A stretch of 47,747 nucleotides of DNA from Rhizosphaericola sp047606825 (GCA_047606825.1 JASGDY010000038.1:1-47747); one strand, 5' to 3'. Shown: positions 26,807 through 35,793, counted from the stretch's first letter. The notes: a model not told the origin generated them from the sequence alone. Made by a program: numbers and translations.

Positions 26807-27451
26807 TTACAGCTTGTCCAATACATGGTCAACGATACCGTATTCCACGGCTCCCTGCGCGTCCATCCAATAGTCGCGGTCAAAGTCCTTCAATATCTGT
26901 TCGACCGATTTTCCACAGTTTTTGGCGAGGATTTCTGCGCCGAGCTGTTTGGTTTTTTCGATTTGGATGGCCTGTATCTCAATGTCGGCGGAAGTCGCCT
27001 GAAAATAACCGCCAATGCTTGGCTGGTGTATCATCACTTCGCCGTGCGGATAGATGAAACGTCTTCCTTTTTCGCCGACACTCAACAGGATGGAGCCCAT
27101 GCTTGCCGCCAAACCCATACAGATGGTGCTGACGGGCGACTGTATCATCTGTATCGTGTCATAGATGACCATGCCACTTGTCACGACACCACCTGGACTG
27201 TTGATGTAAAACTTGATTTCCTCGCCGGGCTTGTCCGCATCCAGAAGTATCAGTTTGGAGACGACTTCCCTGGCTGTTTTGTCGTCAACCGCGCCCCAGA
27301 GGTAGACAGCACGTTTTTCCAGGAAGATTTTTTCCATCTTTTTTGCCAAAAGCGGCGTCATGTCTTGCTTGGGGTCTTCTTTTTCTTGAGGTTCGTCTTC
27401 TTGTTCATCGTCCTCGCTTACCAGAAATGGAGACTTATATAGTAAACTCAT
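26807..27451 (-). CDS. clpP: ClpP-family serine protease with acidic N-terminal extension
   Basis: A 214-aa ClpP paralogue, second in the cluster. The catalytic triad is intact: Ser117 in GLAASMGS, His142 in MIHQPS and Asp193 in DRDYW. Residues 13-30 form an acidic stretch rich in Glu and Asp (SEDDEQEDEPQEKEDPKQD) that ordinary ClpP lacks and that would sit near the axial pore. It may form mixed rings with the adjacent ClpP or its own barrel. The active-site segments suggest a working peptidase. Confidence 0.93.
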   Translation of the reverse strand: MSLLYKSPFLVSEDDEQEDEPQEKEDPKQDMTPLLAKKMEKIFLEKRAVYLWGAVDDKTAREVVSKLILLDADKPGEEIKFYINSPGGVVTSGMVIYDTIQMIQSPVSTICMGLAASMGSILLSVGEKGRRFIYPHGEVMIHQPSIGGYFQATSADIEIQAIQIEKTKQLGAEILAKNCGKSVEQILKDFDRDYWMDAQGAVEYGIVDHVLDKL

Positions 27452-27508
27452 GTTTTTTTATTTGAAAATTTGATGATTTGAAAATGTTGCGGCGTTAAGC
27501 ATTTCGTT

Positions 27509-28207
27509 TTAAGCTTTTCTCGCTTTCCTTGGGTTTGTGACCAGCACTTCGTCCACCAGTCCATATTCTTTTGCCTCGTTGGCGGTCATCCAAAAATCAC
27601 GGTCGCGGTCGATGGCGACCTGTTCGGGTGTCTTGCCGCTGTTCTGGGCAATGATTTCGTCCAGTTCGTTCTTGATTTTTCGGATTTCCTTGGCGGTGAT
27701 GGCAATGTCGGAAGCTTGTCCGCCAATCGCGCCGCTCGGCTGGTGTATCATGATGCGGCTGTGTTTCAAAGCACTTCTTTTGCCTTGTACGCCGGAGCTC
27801 ATCAACACTGCGCCCATGCTCGCCGCCATACCGGTGCAGATGGTCGCCACGTCCGGGCTGACAAACTGCATCGTGTCGTAAATGCCCAACCCGGCATACA
27901 CGCTGCCGCCCGGACAGTTGATATACATCTGGATGTCCCTCGTGCGGTCCACGCTGTCCAAAAACAACAACTGCGCCGTGACGATATTGGCGACGTAATC
28001 GTTGATACCCTCGCCCAAAAAGATGATGCGGTCCATCATCAGGCGGCTGAATACGTCCATGCTCGCCACGTTGAGCGGGCGTTCCTCGATGATGTACGGC
28101 GTGAGGTTAGTAAATGACTGGCCATAGTTGTGTAAGGCGGCTCCACTTATACCCCGGTCTTTTATTGCAAACTTTTCAAATTCCTTTCCTAAATCCATAT
28201 TATACAT
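27509..28207 (-). CDS. clpP: ATP-dependent Clp protease proteolytic subunit ClpP
   Basis: A protein of about 232 aa, first gene of the clp cluster. The triad is complete: Ser130 in GMAASMGA, His155 in MIHQPSG and Asp204 in DRDFW. The body is close to canonical ClpP (VDRTRDIQMYINCPGGSVYAGLGIYDTMQ), with a basic C-terminal tail (RKARKA). The start is either ATG 28207 or ATG 28198; the frame further upstream is unlikely to be translated. The 57-bp gap to the second clpP suggests cotranscription. Confidence 0.95.
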   Translation of the reverse strand: MYNMDLGKEFEKFAIKDRGISGAALHNYGQSFTNLTPYIIEERPLNVASMDVFSRLMMDRIIFLGEGINDYVANIVTAQLLFLDSVDRTRDIQMYINCPGGSVYAGLGIYDTMQFVSPDVATICTGMAASMGAVLMSSGVQGKRSALKHSRIMIHQPSGAIGGQASDIAITAKEIRKIKNELDEIIAQNSGKTPEQVAIDRDRDFWMTANEAKEYGLVDEVLVTNPRKARKA

Positions 28208-28289
28208 TATTTTATGGGGTTGAAGATATGATTTTTTACATTCCAAACCCCTACTTCCAAATATTGTGCGAACCCTACACACTGACCTT

Positions 28290-28342
28290 TTGGCAGGACG
28301 CATCAGGTCCTGCCAACAATAAAGACGGACGATTGTCCGTCT
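28290..28342 (-). terminator. Tandem hairpins after the GYF_2 gene
   Basis: Two perfect hairpins lie side by side: TTGGCAGGAC/GTCCTGCCAA (28290-28299 and 28307-28316) and AGACGGAC/GTCCGTCT (28323-28330 and 28335-28342). Read on the minus strand, the second is met first and is followed by TTTATTG, so the pair probably terminates the gene ending at 28406. Confidence 0.65.
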
Positions 28343-28405
28343 CTTTACGATATTTATTGACCTATTGGCAGATGTTGATTGTTTTCGTCGCTATCGCGGG
28401 AAATG

Positions 28406-29845
28406 CTATTTGGCTTGTAGGTTGATGTGGTCGCCCAGCAAGCCCGTTACTTTGTAGGATACATAAGCGGCGGCGGCATTGTCCGCAACAGGTATCGTTA
28501 CGCTGTTGCCAATGGTAATATTGGGAGCGATGATGTCACTCTTCTTGATGATATTGCCATTGTTGTCAAAATACATCACGTTGATATGCACTTTGGCAAG
28601 GTTGCGGTTGTTGATATTGTGTACGACCAGCTTGACACCGGAGACACCGGCAGTCTGCGCCTTGGGCTGTACGACGCCGATGCGTACATATTTACCGATA
28701 TCCTCGGTTGTCCTTATTTTGTTGACTTTGGCGGCTTTCGCCGTGTCGGTTGCCGGATTTGGTTTCTCGGGAGGACTGTCGGAATGCGTTGGCTGCGGGG
28801 TCGTCTCGGGAGCGTTGTTTTGGGTTGCTAAGGCATTTTGGATACTGTCGGCTTTCGCTTTTTCCCTTGCCGCCAGTCTTGCCTTCGCGATTTCCAGTCG
28901 TTTGAGGGAATCCTGTATTTTGCGTTGTTGTCGACGGTCGTATTGGCCCAGCGTGTCATCGTTGATGGCCATGGCGCGGCTATTGGCAAATCCGTCGTTG
29001 GGTGTTCCTTTGCTTTCGTCTGTCTTGGCAGCGGAAGAGTCTGTGTTAGACAGGTCGGCTGTGGCGCTTGTCTTGGAAGGATTGTTTTGGTCATGGTACC
29101 ATTTATATCCAAAAAATCCAATCGCCACCAAAAACAAAAGTCCCGTCAATGCAAACGCACCCGTATTGCCGGACATGCCATTGTTGTTGCCCATGTCGTC
29201 ATCGTCTTTATTGTTCGGTTCAAGATCCACGAAATTATCTACCGAGGCCTCATTTTTGTTTTTCGAAGTAAGCTTGGGTTCCAACGGCAGGCTGGTATCG
29301 TCTATAGGTGCCGGATTTTTTTTGCGGAAAGCCTCGTCTTGGAAAGGAGCGACCGAATCCTGTTCCTTTTTGTTTTTTTTCAGTTCGGGTTCCAGCGGTA
29401 AGTCGTTGGACGTAGTTGCTGGTTTCTTGCTGAACGGTGCATCCTGAAAAGGTACTCGTCCGTCATCACCGGACGCTTTTCCCTTGGCATTGGAGAGCGG
29501 GGGAGCCGTTTTGGGAACAGGTGGCTGTTCCTCGATACGCGGGAGATCTGAAGACCTTGCCTCCTCTTCCGTAATCTCGACCATGCGATGGTCGGCAGTA
29601 AGCCTGTATCTTTTTTTAGGTTTGCCATGTACCGCACCCTGCTGGGAGAAATTGCTGTCGTTGCTATTGGAATCGGCACTTTCGATCAGGCCCAGCAGGC
29701 CAGGCACTTCATCAGGAAAACGCCATGCTGCGCTCTGGCTGTCAATCCAGATAAGATCCGACGACCGCAGCCCCATCTTTTTGAGATCATCCAAAGAAAA
29801 CGGTCCCAGTTCCTTATTGTCACGTAATATGCGGTAAAAATTCAT
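28406..29845 (-). CDS. GYF_2 (DUF4339)-domain membrane protein
   Basis: A 479-aa protein. Residues 1-50 form a GYF_2 domain (RDNKELGPFSLDDLKKMGL, WRFPDEVP), a proline-rich peptide-binding fold. A long low-complexity charged region follows, with repeated (V/A)PFQD(A/E) and LPLEP phrases. A single transmembrane helix lies at about 230-250, then a coiled-coil-prone Arg/Lys/Ala stretch, and a C-terminal beta-rich domain ending in a conserved-looking YVSYKVTGLLG strand. The topology suggests the GYF domain in the cytosol and the C-terminal domain outside. The start is ATG 29845. The function is unknown. Confidence 0.8.
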   Translation of the reverse strand: MNFYRILRDNKELGPFSLDDLKKMGLRSSDLIWIDSQSAAWRFPDEVPGLLGLIESADSNSNDSNFSQQGAVHGKPKKRYRLTADHRMVEITEEEARSSDLPRIEEQPPVPKTAPPLSNAKGKASGDDGRVPFQDAPFSKKPATTSNDLPLEPELKKNKKEQDSVAPFQDEAFRKKNPAPIDDTSLPLEPKLTSKNKNEASVDNFVDLEPNNKDDDDMGNNNGMSGNTGAFALTGLLFLVAIGFFGYKWYHDQNNPSKTSATADLSNTDSSAAKTDESKGTPNDGFANSRAMAINDDTLGQYDRRQQRKIQDSLKRLEIAKARLAAREKAKADSIQNALATQNNAPETTPQPTHSDSPPEKPNPATDTAKAAKVNKIRTTEDIGKYVRIGVVQPKAQTAGVSGVKLVVHNINNRNLAKVHINVMYFDNNGNIIKKSDIIAPNITIGNSVTIPVADNAAAAYVSYKVTGLLGDHINLQAK

Positions 29846-30196
29846 GGTCAACAAACCTAATTTGAAATCAAAAATAGAAAAATATCGTGTAATCCAATGC
29901 TGTTTATTATGAAATGGATGTATTTGCCTTTGGTGAGAATAGTTCAAAGCCGGATGGCGAGTCCCCGTCAGTAGAACCACTAATGGCCTGCGACCTTACT
30001 GAGGGGTAGGCAATTTTTATCCAATGGGAAGTGTATGTTTATGATAACGCCTTTTCCTTTATATTGCACCCGACAAATTGCGTTGGGCGTTCCGCTTTTG
30101 TCATTCGGCTTTTTTTCCTTTTACCTTTTCACTTTTTATTACCTTTGAAGCCCTTGCGTTGTATCGCGCAGTTGGATGTAATTTAGAACATTATTC
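29846..30196. other. 351-bp divergent promoter region (GYF_2 gene and gyrA)
   Basis: No gene is visible between the divergent starts. It includes the gyrA -7 box at 30140 and a T/C-rich stretch before it (about 30100-30140). I find no tRNA or known leader element. Confidence 0.55.
30140..30147 (+). promoter_or_regulatory. Probable -7 box of gyrA
   Basis: TACCTTTG fits TAnnTTTG, 50 bp before the gyrA ATG. TTTA at 30120-30123 is 16 bases upstream, slightly closer than the usual 19. Confidence 0.42.
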
Positions 30197-32812
30197 ATGG
30201 ACGAAAATTTAATACCGGAAGAAACAGGCGACCACGATCGCCTTATTCAGGTCAACATCGAAGAAGAGATGAAGACCGCATACATCGACTATTCGATGAG
30301 CGTTATTGTAGGACGTGCGCTGCCCGATGCGCGCGACGGGTTCAAGCCTGTACACCGTAGGGTATTGTACGGGATGAACGAACTGGGCAACAACAGCAAC
30401 AAGCCGACCAAGAAATCGGCGCGTATCGTTGGGGAAGTCATGGGTAAATACCATCCCCACGGCGACTCTTCCATATATGACACGCTGGTGCGCCTTGCCC
30501 AGCCCTTTACCATGCGCTATCCGTTGGTCGAAGGTCAGGGCAACATGGGTACGCAGGACGGTGATCCGCCCGCGGCGATGCGTTATACCGAAGTAAGACT
30601 AGACAAAAAGGCGGAATCCATGCTGGAGGACATCGACAAGGAAACGGTCGATTTCCAAAACAACTTCGACGACTCCTTGCAGGAACCGACGGTTTTGCCT
30701 ACGCGTATCCCGCAGCTTCTTGTCAACGGTTCCAGCGGTATCGCCGTAGGTATGGCGACCAATATGATGCCGCACAACCTCTCGGAAGCCATCGATGGAT
30801 GTATCGCTTATATTGACAACAGGGATATCTCCATCGAAGAACTGATGGACTATGTCAAGGCACCGGATTTCCCGACAGGCGGTATTATCTTTGGCATGGA
30901 AGGTGTGCGTCAGGGAATGCTCACTGGCAGAGGCCGCGTCGTTGTCCGAGGCAAATACCATATCGAAACAAAAGAATCGTCCGGACGTGAAAAAATCATC
31001 ATCACGGAAGTGCCTTATCAGGTAAGCCTTGATGCATTGACGGACAAAATCGGTCAGTTGGCAAACGACAAAATCGTTGAAGGCATCGCTTATGTCAACA
31101 ACGAAAGCAGCCAACGTGACGGTACACGCATCGTCGTCGATTTGAAAAAAGACGCTGTCGCCGAGGTCGTCGTCAACAAACTGTTCAAATATTCCGAACT
31201 GCAAACCAGTTTCGGTATCAACAATATCGCGATTTCCAAAGGGCGTCCCAAACAGATGAACCTCAAAGACCTCATCAGTGAGTTCATCGAGTTCCGCATG
31301 GACGTGGTCGCGCGCCGTACCGCATACGAACTGCGCAAAGCCAAGGAACGTGCCCACATCCTGGAAGGCTACATGAAGGTCATCGGCACGCAGCCCGACC
31401 TCGACCGTGCCATCCGCATCATCCGCGAAAGCCCGACACCGGACGATGCACGAAACGGATTGATGGAAGCTTTTGAACTGTCAGAAATCCAGGCCCGCGC
31501 TATATTGGAGCTCCGCCTACGGACATTGACCGGACTGGAGATCGACAAGATTAGAAGCGAATACGAAGAACTACTCAAGACCATCAACCATTTGGAAGAG
31601 TTGCTCGCCAATGAATCGATGCGCTACGACCTCATCAAGACGGAACTCGCAGAGATAAAGGAAAAATTTGGGGACGAACGCCGTTCCGCCATCCAATATT
31701 TGGCCGATGAAATCAGTATCGAGGACTTGATAGAAAAAGAAGATGTCATCATCACGATTTCCAACCTTGGCTATATCAAGCGAACTTCCGCGACCGAATA
31801 CCGTGCCCAGAGCCGTGGCGGCAAGGGAAGCAAAGGTGTCAAGACCCGCCAAGAAGATTTTGTCGTGCATCTTTTTGTCGCATCGACACATGACACCATG
31901 CTGTTCTTCACCGAACAAGGCCGGTGTTACTGGCTCAAAGTCTATCAAATCCCGGAAGGTGACAAGACCAGTAAAGGACGTGTTCTGCAAAACCTCATGC
32001 AGGTACCCTCCGATGATAAAGTGCGTGCCATCGTCAACGTCAAGGACTTAAAGGACAAGGAATTTGTGGACAGCCACAACATCGTACTCTGTACCAAAAA
32101 AGGCATCATCAAGAAAACTTCGCTGGCAGACTTCAGCCGTCCGCGTGCCAACGGTGTCAACGCCATCACCATCGTCGAAGGCGACCAGTTGTTGGAAGCC
32201 CGCATCACCAATGGCAATAATGAAATCATGCTCGCCGTCAAGAGCGGGCGCGCTATCCGTTTCCCTGAATCGAAAGTGCGTACAACAGGGCGCGGCGCCA
32301 TCGGCGTCACCGGAATCGAAGTAGACGATGAAAACGATGAAGTAATTGGCATGATATGTGTCACTAAAGAAGATACCGAAAAAACGGTGTTGGTCATCAG
32401 TGAGAAGGGGTTTGGCAAACGTACCAGGATTACGGACGAAAACGGAGAAGACGTCTACAGGATTACCAACAGAGGTGGTAAAGGTGTCAAGACCATCAAC
32501 ATCACCGAGAAGACAGGAAGCCTCGTTGGCATCCTCGACGTAACGGAAAAAGAAGACCTCATCGTTACCTGCAAATCCGGAATTACCCTACGCACAGCGG
32601 TATCCAATATCAAAGAGGCCGGCAGGAATACACAAGGCGTCATTGTCATACGCCTGGACGATGACGATGCCATTGCCGCTATCTCCAAGATTGAGGAAAA
32701 AGAAGAACCGGAAGAACTGACCTCCACAGAGGAGCAACCATCTACCGATTTTTCCGAAAACAATACGGATCCAGATATATCCCAAGAGGATAATAACGAA
32801 CCAGAAGCGTAA
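30197..32812 (+). CDS. gyrA: DNA gyrase subunit A
   Basis: An 871-aa topoisomerase subunit that breaks and reseals DNA. The catalytic Tyr is residue 130 in AAMRYTE. In the quinolone-resistance region HGDSSIYDTLVRLAQPF, Ser91 and Asp95 occupy the sites of E. coli Ser83 and Asp87, so both are the susceptible forms. The C-terminal beta-pinwheel holds a GyrA box QSRGGKGSK instead of the usual QRRGGKG, together with several RGGKG or GRGA repeats, which supports gyrase rather than topoisomerase IV. The last ~40 residues are very acidic. gyrB is not in the window. Confidence 0.97.
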   Translation: MDENLIPEETGDHDRLIQVNIEEEMKTAYIDYSMSVIVGRALPDARDGFKPVHRRVLYGMNELGNNSNKPTKKSARIVGEVMGKYHPHGDSSIYDTLVRLAQPFTMRYPLVEGQGNMGTQDGDPPAAMRYTEVRLDKKAESMLEDIDKETVDFQNNFDDSLQEPTVLPTRIPQLLVNGSSGIAVGMATNMMPHNLSEAIDGCIAYIDNRDISIEELMDYVKAPDFPTGGIIFGMEGVRQGMLTGRGRVVVRGKYHIETKESSGREKIIITEVPYQVSLDALTDKIGQLANDKIVEGIAYVNNESSQRDGTRIVVDLKKDAVAEVVVNKLFKYSELQTSFGINNIAISKGRPKQMNLKDLISEFIEFRMDVVARRTAYELRKAKERAHILEGYMKVIGTQPDLDRAIRIIRESPTPDDARNGLMEAFELSEIQARAILELRLRTLTGLEIDKIRSEYEELLKTINHLEELLANESMRYDLIKTELAEIKEKFGDERRSAIQYLADEISIEDLIEKEDVIITISNLGYIKRTSATEYRAQSRGGKGSKGVKTRQEDFVVHLFVASTHDTMLFFTEQGRCYWLKVYQIPEGDKTSKGRVLQNLMQVPSDDKVRAIVNVKDLKDKEFVDSHNIVLCTKKGIIKKTSLADFSRPRANGVNAITIVEGDQLLEARITNGNNEIMLAVKSGRAIRFPESKVRTTGRGAIGVTGIEVDDENDEVIGMICVTKEDTEKTVLVISEKGFGKRTRITDENGEDVYRITNRGGKGVKTINITEKTGSLVGILDVTEKEDLIVTCKSGITLRTAVSNIKEAGRNTQGVIVIRLDDDDAIAAISKIEEKEEPEELTSTEEQPSTDFSENNTDPDISQEDNNEPEA

Positions 32813-32871
32813 AATTGAAAGGAAATAAAAAAAACTTTTTAATCATGTGACGGTGCATTAAAATTTTCGGC

Positions 32872-32879
32872 TATCTTTA
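32872..32879 (+). promoter_or_regulatory. Possible -7 box of the secreted helical protein gene
   Basis: TATCTTTA is one base from TAnnTTTG, 57 bp before the start at 32937. Confidence 0.35.
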
Positions 32880-32936
32880 GCCCTACACAGATTTTGATGC
32901 AAAACACGTTTCACAACCAAGAAAAAATACACAGAG

Positions 32937-34292
32937 ATGAAAAGAAGATTTATTGTACCAGCTCTTTTATTGTCGTTGGCAAGCGTAGGCGCTAATGCCC
33001 AGAAGTATGACAAGCAAAAAATGAGTGACCTATTGGTAGCAAAAAAATTTGAGGAAGCAAAAACAGAGTTAGACAAGATTCTGGCAAATCCAGAAGAAGC
33101 AAGCAAGCCTGAAATCAAGACCCTGAAAACCAGAATCTACGGTGAAATTGTGGTCAGCCCCGAACTGTTGAAGAAATACCCGGATGCAGCCGACCAGGCA
33201 TACGGTTCTTTTCAGGAGTTCCTCAAGGATGTGCCAGATACCGCCGCTCAGATGAAAGTGCTGAAAGACCCATACATCGGTGGTCTTAACGGTGTCAGCA
33301 ATGTTTATGGATATGAGTTCAATCAAGGGAAAGACGGATTCAACAACAAAAATTTCGACGAGGCCTTCGCGGGATTCAAGAAAGCACAGGCGTTGGGTAC
33401 TTATTTCTCCGAAAATGGACTTTTGGCAGGAGGTAATAGGAACGGTATCGACACATTGACCACGTTATACGCCGGTTTCGCTGCGCAGAATCTTGCCAGC
33501 ACCAAGCCAGCGTATAAAGACTCCGCTGTCTATTACTACAAAATCATCGTGGACCACAAGATTACAACGCCGGACGCAGAAAATGCTTACAAATTCCTTG
33601 CGTTGCAATACTACAACAACAAGCAGAACGACGAGTTGTCTGCCCTGTTGTCCGTCGCAAAAGAAAAATATCCGGATGCCAAAGATTACTGGGACCAACT
33701 TGGTGCGTCTTTGTTGACGGCAGGCGCGACACCGCAACAGTTGCTTGACAAATACAGTGCCGCCAGCAATCCTTCCGAGACGGAATTGCAGACCTATGCC
33801 GAAGCATTTGGAAAAGAAAAAAATGCCGCTACCGACACGGCTTTGAAAGCCAAACTGGCCGACGCTGAGATAGATGCTTACAAAAAACTGTACGCGGGCA
33901 ATCCCAATCCCCTGTATGCATACAACGTGGGCAACCTGACCAATGCTAAGTTTGACGCTTTGGAAGACCAGTTCCGTGCCGCTGCCGGACAGAGTGCCGC
34001 GTTGAAGGCCAAAAGAACTTCCATCGAGGCAAAGCAACAGACTGTGTCTGACACTGCCGCCGATTGGTTCACAAAGTCCTATACGGCTCTGAAAGACAAA
34101 ACCGACAAAACAAGACAAGAACAACAGGTTGTAAAAGCCTGCACAGCTTTGCTGGCCAACATATATGCCTGGAAAGTCGACAAGGCGCGTGGTAAAGACG
34201 CGCAAGCTTACGACAAATACGAAGCACTGTACAAACAGTACGACGCCGAATATTCCAAATTGAGCGCAGCTCCTGCTCCAGCAGCAAAATAG
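32937..34292 (+). CDS. Secreted helical-repeat (TPR-like) protein
   Basis: A 451-aa exported protein with a signal peptide ending ANAQ (residues 19-22). The mature part is almost wholly helical, with TPR-like helix pairs (KFEEAKTELDKILANPE, NFDEAFAGFKKAQALG, AVYYYKIIVDHK, NAYKFLALQYYNNKQ). The C-terminal ~30 residues are rich in Lys, Tyr and Ala and end APAPAAK. No enzymatic motif is visible. Such proteins often act as periplasmic scaffolds. It follows gyrA by 124 bp with a possible own promoter and a very strong terminator behind. Confidence 0.75.
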   Translation: MKRRFIVPALLLSLASVGANAQKYDKQKMSDLLVAKKFEEAKTELDKILANPEEASKPEIKTLKTRIYGEIVVSPELLKKYPDAADQAYGSFQEFLKDVPDTAAQMKVLKDPYIGGLNGVSNVYGYEFNQGKDGFNNKNFDEAFAGFKKAQALGTYFSENGLLAGGNRNGIDTLTTLYAGFAAQNLASTKPAYKDSAVYYYKIIVDHKITTPDAENAYKFLALQYYNNKQNDELSALLSVAKEKYPDAKDYWDQLGASLLTAGATPQQLLDKYSAASNPSETELQTYAEAFGKEKNAATDTALKAKLADAEIDAYKKLYAGNPNPLYAYNVGNLTNAKFDALEDQFRAAAGQSAALKAKRTSIEAKQQTVSDTAADWFTKSYTALKDKTDKTRQEQQVVKACTALLANIYAWKVDKARGKDAQAYDKYEALYKQYDAEYSKLSAAPAPAAK

Positions 34293-34302
34293 TTGCTAAA
34301 AA

Positions 34303-34363
34303 AACAAGTCCAACAAAAAACGCGGTGAAAGATTTTTTCACCGCGTTTTTTGTTGGACTTGTT
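34303..34363 (+). terminator. Perfect 28-bp hairpin terminator
   Basis: Arms at 34303-34330 and 34336-34363 are fully complementary (28 of 28) around a 5-nt GATTT loop. The GC core ACGCGGTGAAA/TTTCACCGCGT is embedded in A6/T6 and a further AACAAGTCCAACA pair. It starts 11 bp after the stop codon. It is similar in design to the clpX palindrome, though the sequence is unrelated. Confidence 0.88.
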
Positions 34364-34492
34364 GAGGTTAATCAAGAGAAATAAGAAAGAAAGCTAACCA
34401 ACCGGCTTTATTGGAAATAGCCGCATATATAATGGCTACTCTATATATAAAGTTATGGTTTTGGAAGAATCAGTATTGCCGTCAGAACAAAC

Positions 34493-34522
34493 AAAAACCG
34501 TCGTCTCACCTTAGGCGAGACG
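34493..34522 (-). terminator. Terminator of the small secreted repeat protein gene
   Basis: CGTCTCACCT (34502-34511) and AGGCGAGACG (34513-34522) pair with one mismatch. On the minus strand the hairpin is followed by ACGGTTTTTG. It lies 26 bp beyond the stop codon. Confidence 0.65.
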
Positions 34523-34547
34523 GCAGTTCCCCAAAGCCAACCGTCAA

Positions 34548-34799
34548 CTAAGAGGCTTTCTTGACCGTGGATTTTTTGTTTTCCTTGTACCTTTTGTCGG
34601 GCGTGCCGTCTTTTTTTAGGTGTTTTACTGAGTCGGCAGCGGCTTTTTTGTTTTCCTTGTACCTTTTGTCAGGTGTGCCGTCTTTTTTGACGTGCTCTGT
34701 TGTGGCTTTTGCCTTTGTTGTCGTGGTTTTTACGGTCTGGGCAAAACTGGTGCCGGCAAAAAGCATGATGGCCATGATGGTAGTGAGAATCTGTTTCAT
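34548..34799 (-). CDS. Small secreted basic protein with duplicated DGTPDKRYKENK motif
   Basis: An 83-aa exported protein with a signal peptide ending SFAQ (residues 18-21). The mature peptide has about 60 residues, very rich in Lys and Thr, with two exact copies of KKDGTPDKRYKENKK at 38-52 and 62-76, a 24-residue (72-bp) period. The DNA copies differ at a few silent sites. The motif occurs in many short Bacteroidota proteins as far as I recall, but no function is known. The start is ATG 34799, the best signal sequence. It lies alone on the minus strand. Confidence 0.8.
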   Translation of the reverse strand: MKQILTTIMAIMLFAGTSFAQTVKTTTTKAKATTEHVKKDGTPDKRYKENKKAAADSVKHLKKDGTPDKRYKENKKSTVKKAS

Positions 34800-34976
34800 T
34801 TTTTTTGTTTTTGTGAATGCCAATCCATTTACAAAAAATTAGGACGTTGGCGTTGTTGATTTTGGACGATACAAAATAACAAAAGATTAATTGCCCATAC
34901 GTTTGTCAAAAAAAAATTATTTGGCGGCATTGTGTTACTTTTAGCCTTTGATATTCGGTAATTGAAAAATATACAC

Positions 34977-35774
34977 ATGAAAAGGAATAAATGGTTTCTC
35001 TGGGCATTTGTTGCAGTCGTTATTGGCAGTGCGGGTTGCGTTCCTAAAAGGAGATTGCTCGACAGCCAGATTGCATACCGATATTTGCAAAACGACAGTG
35101 CAAGGCTCGCGGACAAGGTAGCCCAACAGCAAGACGAAATCGCGCGTCTCCAACAGAAAATCGACGCGCTCAACCACGAAAACGAAAATCTCGCCAAGGA
35201 CGCGAACAGTACGCAGTCCCAACTCGACGAAAATCGTCGTGCGCTACTGAGCCAACAGGCCAAGGCCAAGCAGTTGCAGGACCTGTTGGATGCCCAAAAA
35301 GCAAAATCCAACCAACTGCGCCAGAAAATGGTCGAGGCATTGAAAGGTTTCAGCTCCGACCAGTTGACCGTGACGCAGAAAAACGGAAAAGTATATGTTT
35401 CTTTGCAGGAATCGCTCTTGTTCCCGTCGGGTAGTGCCGTGCTGAACCAACAGGGTGTCGAAGCACTCGGCAAGCTCGCCGAAGTGCTGAACCAAAATCC
35501 GGGAATCAGCATCGATGTCGAGGGACATACCGATTCCGTGCCTATCCGTATCCGTTTCAAGGACAATTGGCAGCTATCGACCGAGCGCGCATTGTCCATC
35601 GTGCGTGTGCTGGTGGACAACTATCATGTCAATCCGCTCAACTTGATTGCTTCGGGTCATAGCGAATACGAACCTGTCGAGTCCAATTCCACACCGGAAG
35701 GCCGCGCCAAGAATCGTAGGACGGAAATCATCCTTTCGCCTAACCTGGACGAGATGTACAAGTTGTTGGAATAA
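34977..35774 (+). CDS. OmpA-family lipoprotein
   Basis: A 265-aa outer-membrane lipoprotein. The N terminus ends in GSAGC (Cys21), a plausible lipobox. Residues about 40-125 are a coiled coil rich in Gln, Asp, Lys and Ala. The C-terminal OmpA domain has the peptidoglycan-binding signature VEGHTDSVPI-x-(12)-LSTERALSIV, ending in NRRTEIIL. It anchors the outer membrane to peptidoglycan. The start is ATG 34977; a TTG five codons upstream is less likely. Confidence 0.92.
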   Translation: MKRNKWFLWAFVAVVIGSAGCVPKRRLLDSQIAYRYLQNDSARLADKVAQQQDEIARLQQKIDALNHENENLAKDANSTQSQLDENRRALLSQQAKAKQLQDLLDAQKAKSNQLRQKMVEALKGFSSDQLTVTQKNGKVYVSLQESLLFPSGSAVLNQQGVEALGKLAEVLNQNPGISIDVEGHTDSVPIRIRFKDNWQLSTERALSIVRVLVDNYHVNPLNLIASGHSEYEPVESNSTPEGRAKNRRTEIILSPNLDEMYKLLE

Positions 35775-35793
35775 AATTTTTTGTTTGGAAATC

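Noticed and set aside
28114..28425. 103-codon plus-strand frame covering the start of clpP
   Set aside because: It crosses the clpP start and the tandem hairpins and lacks protein features.
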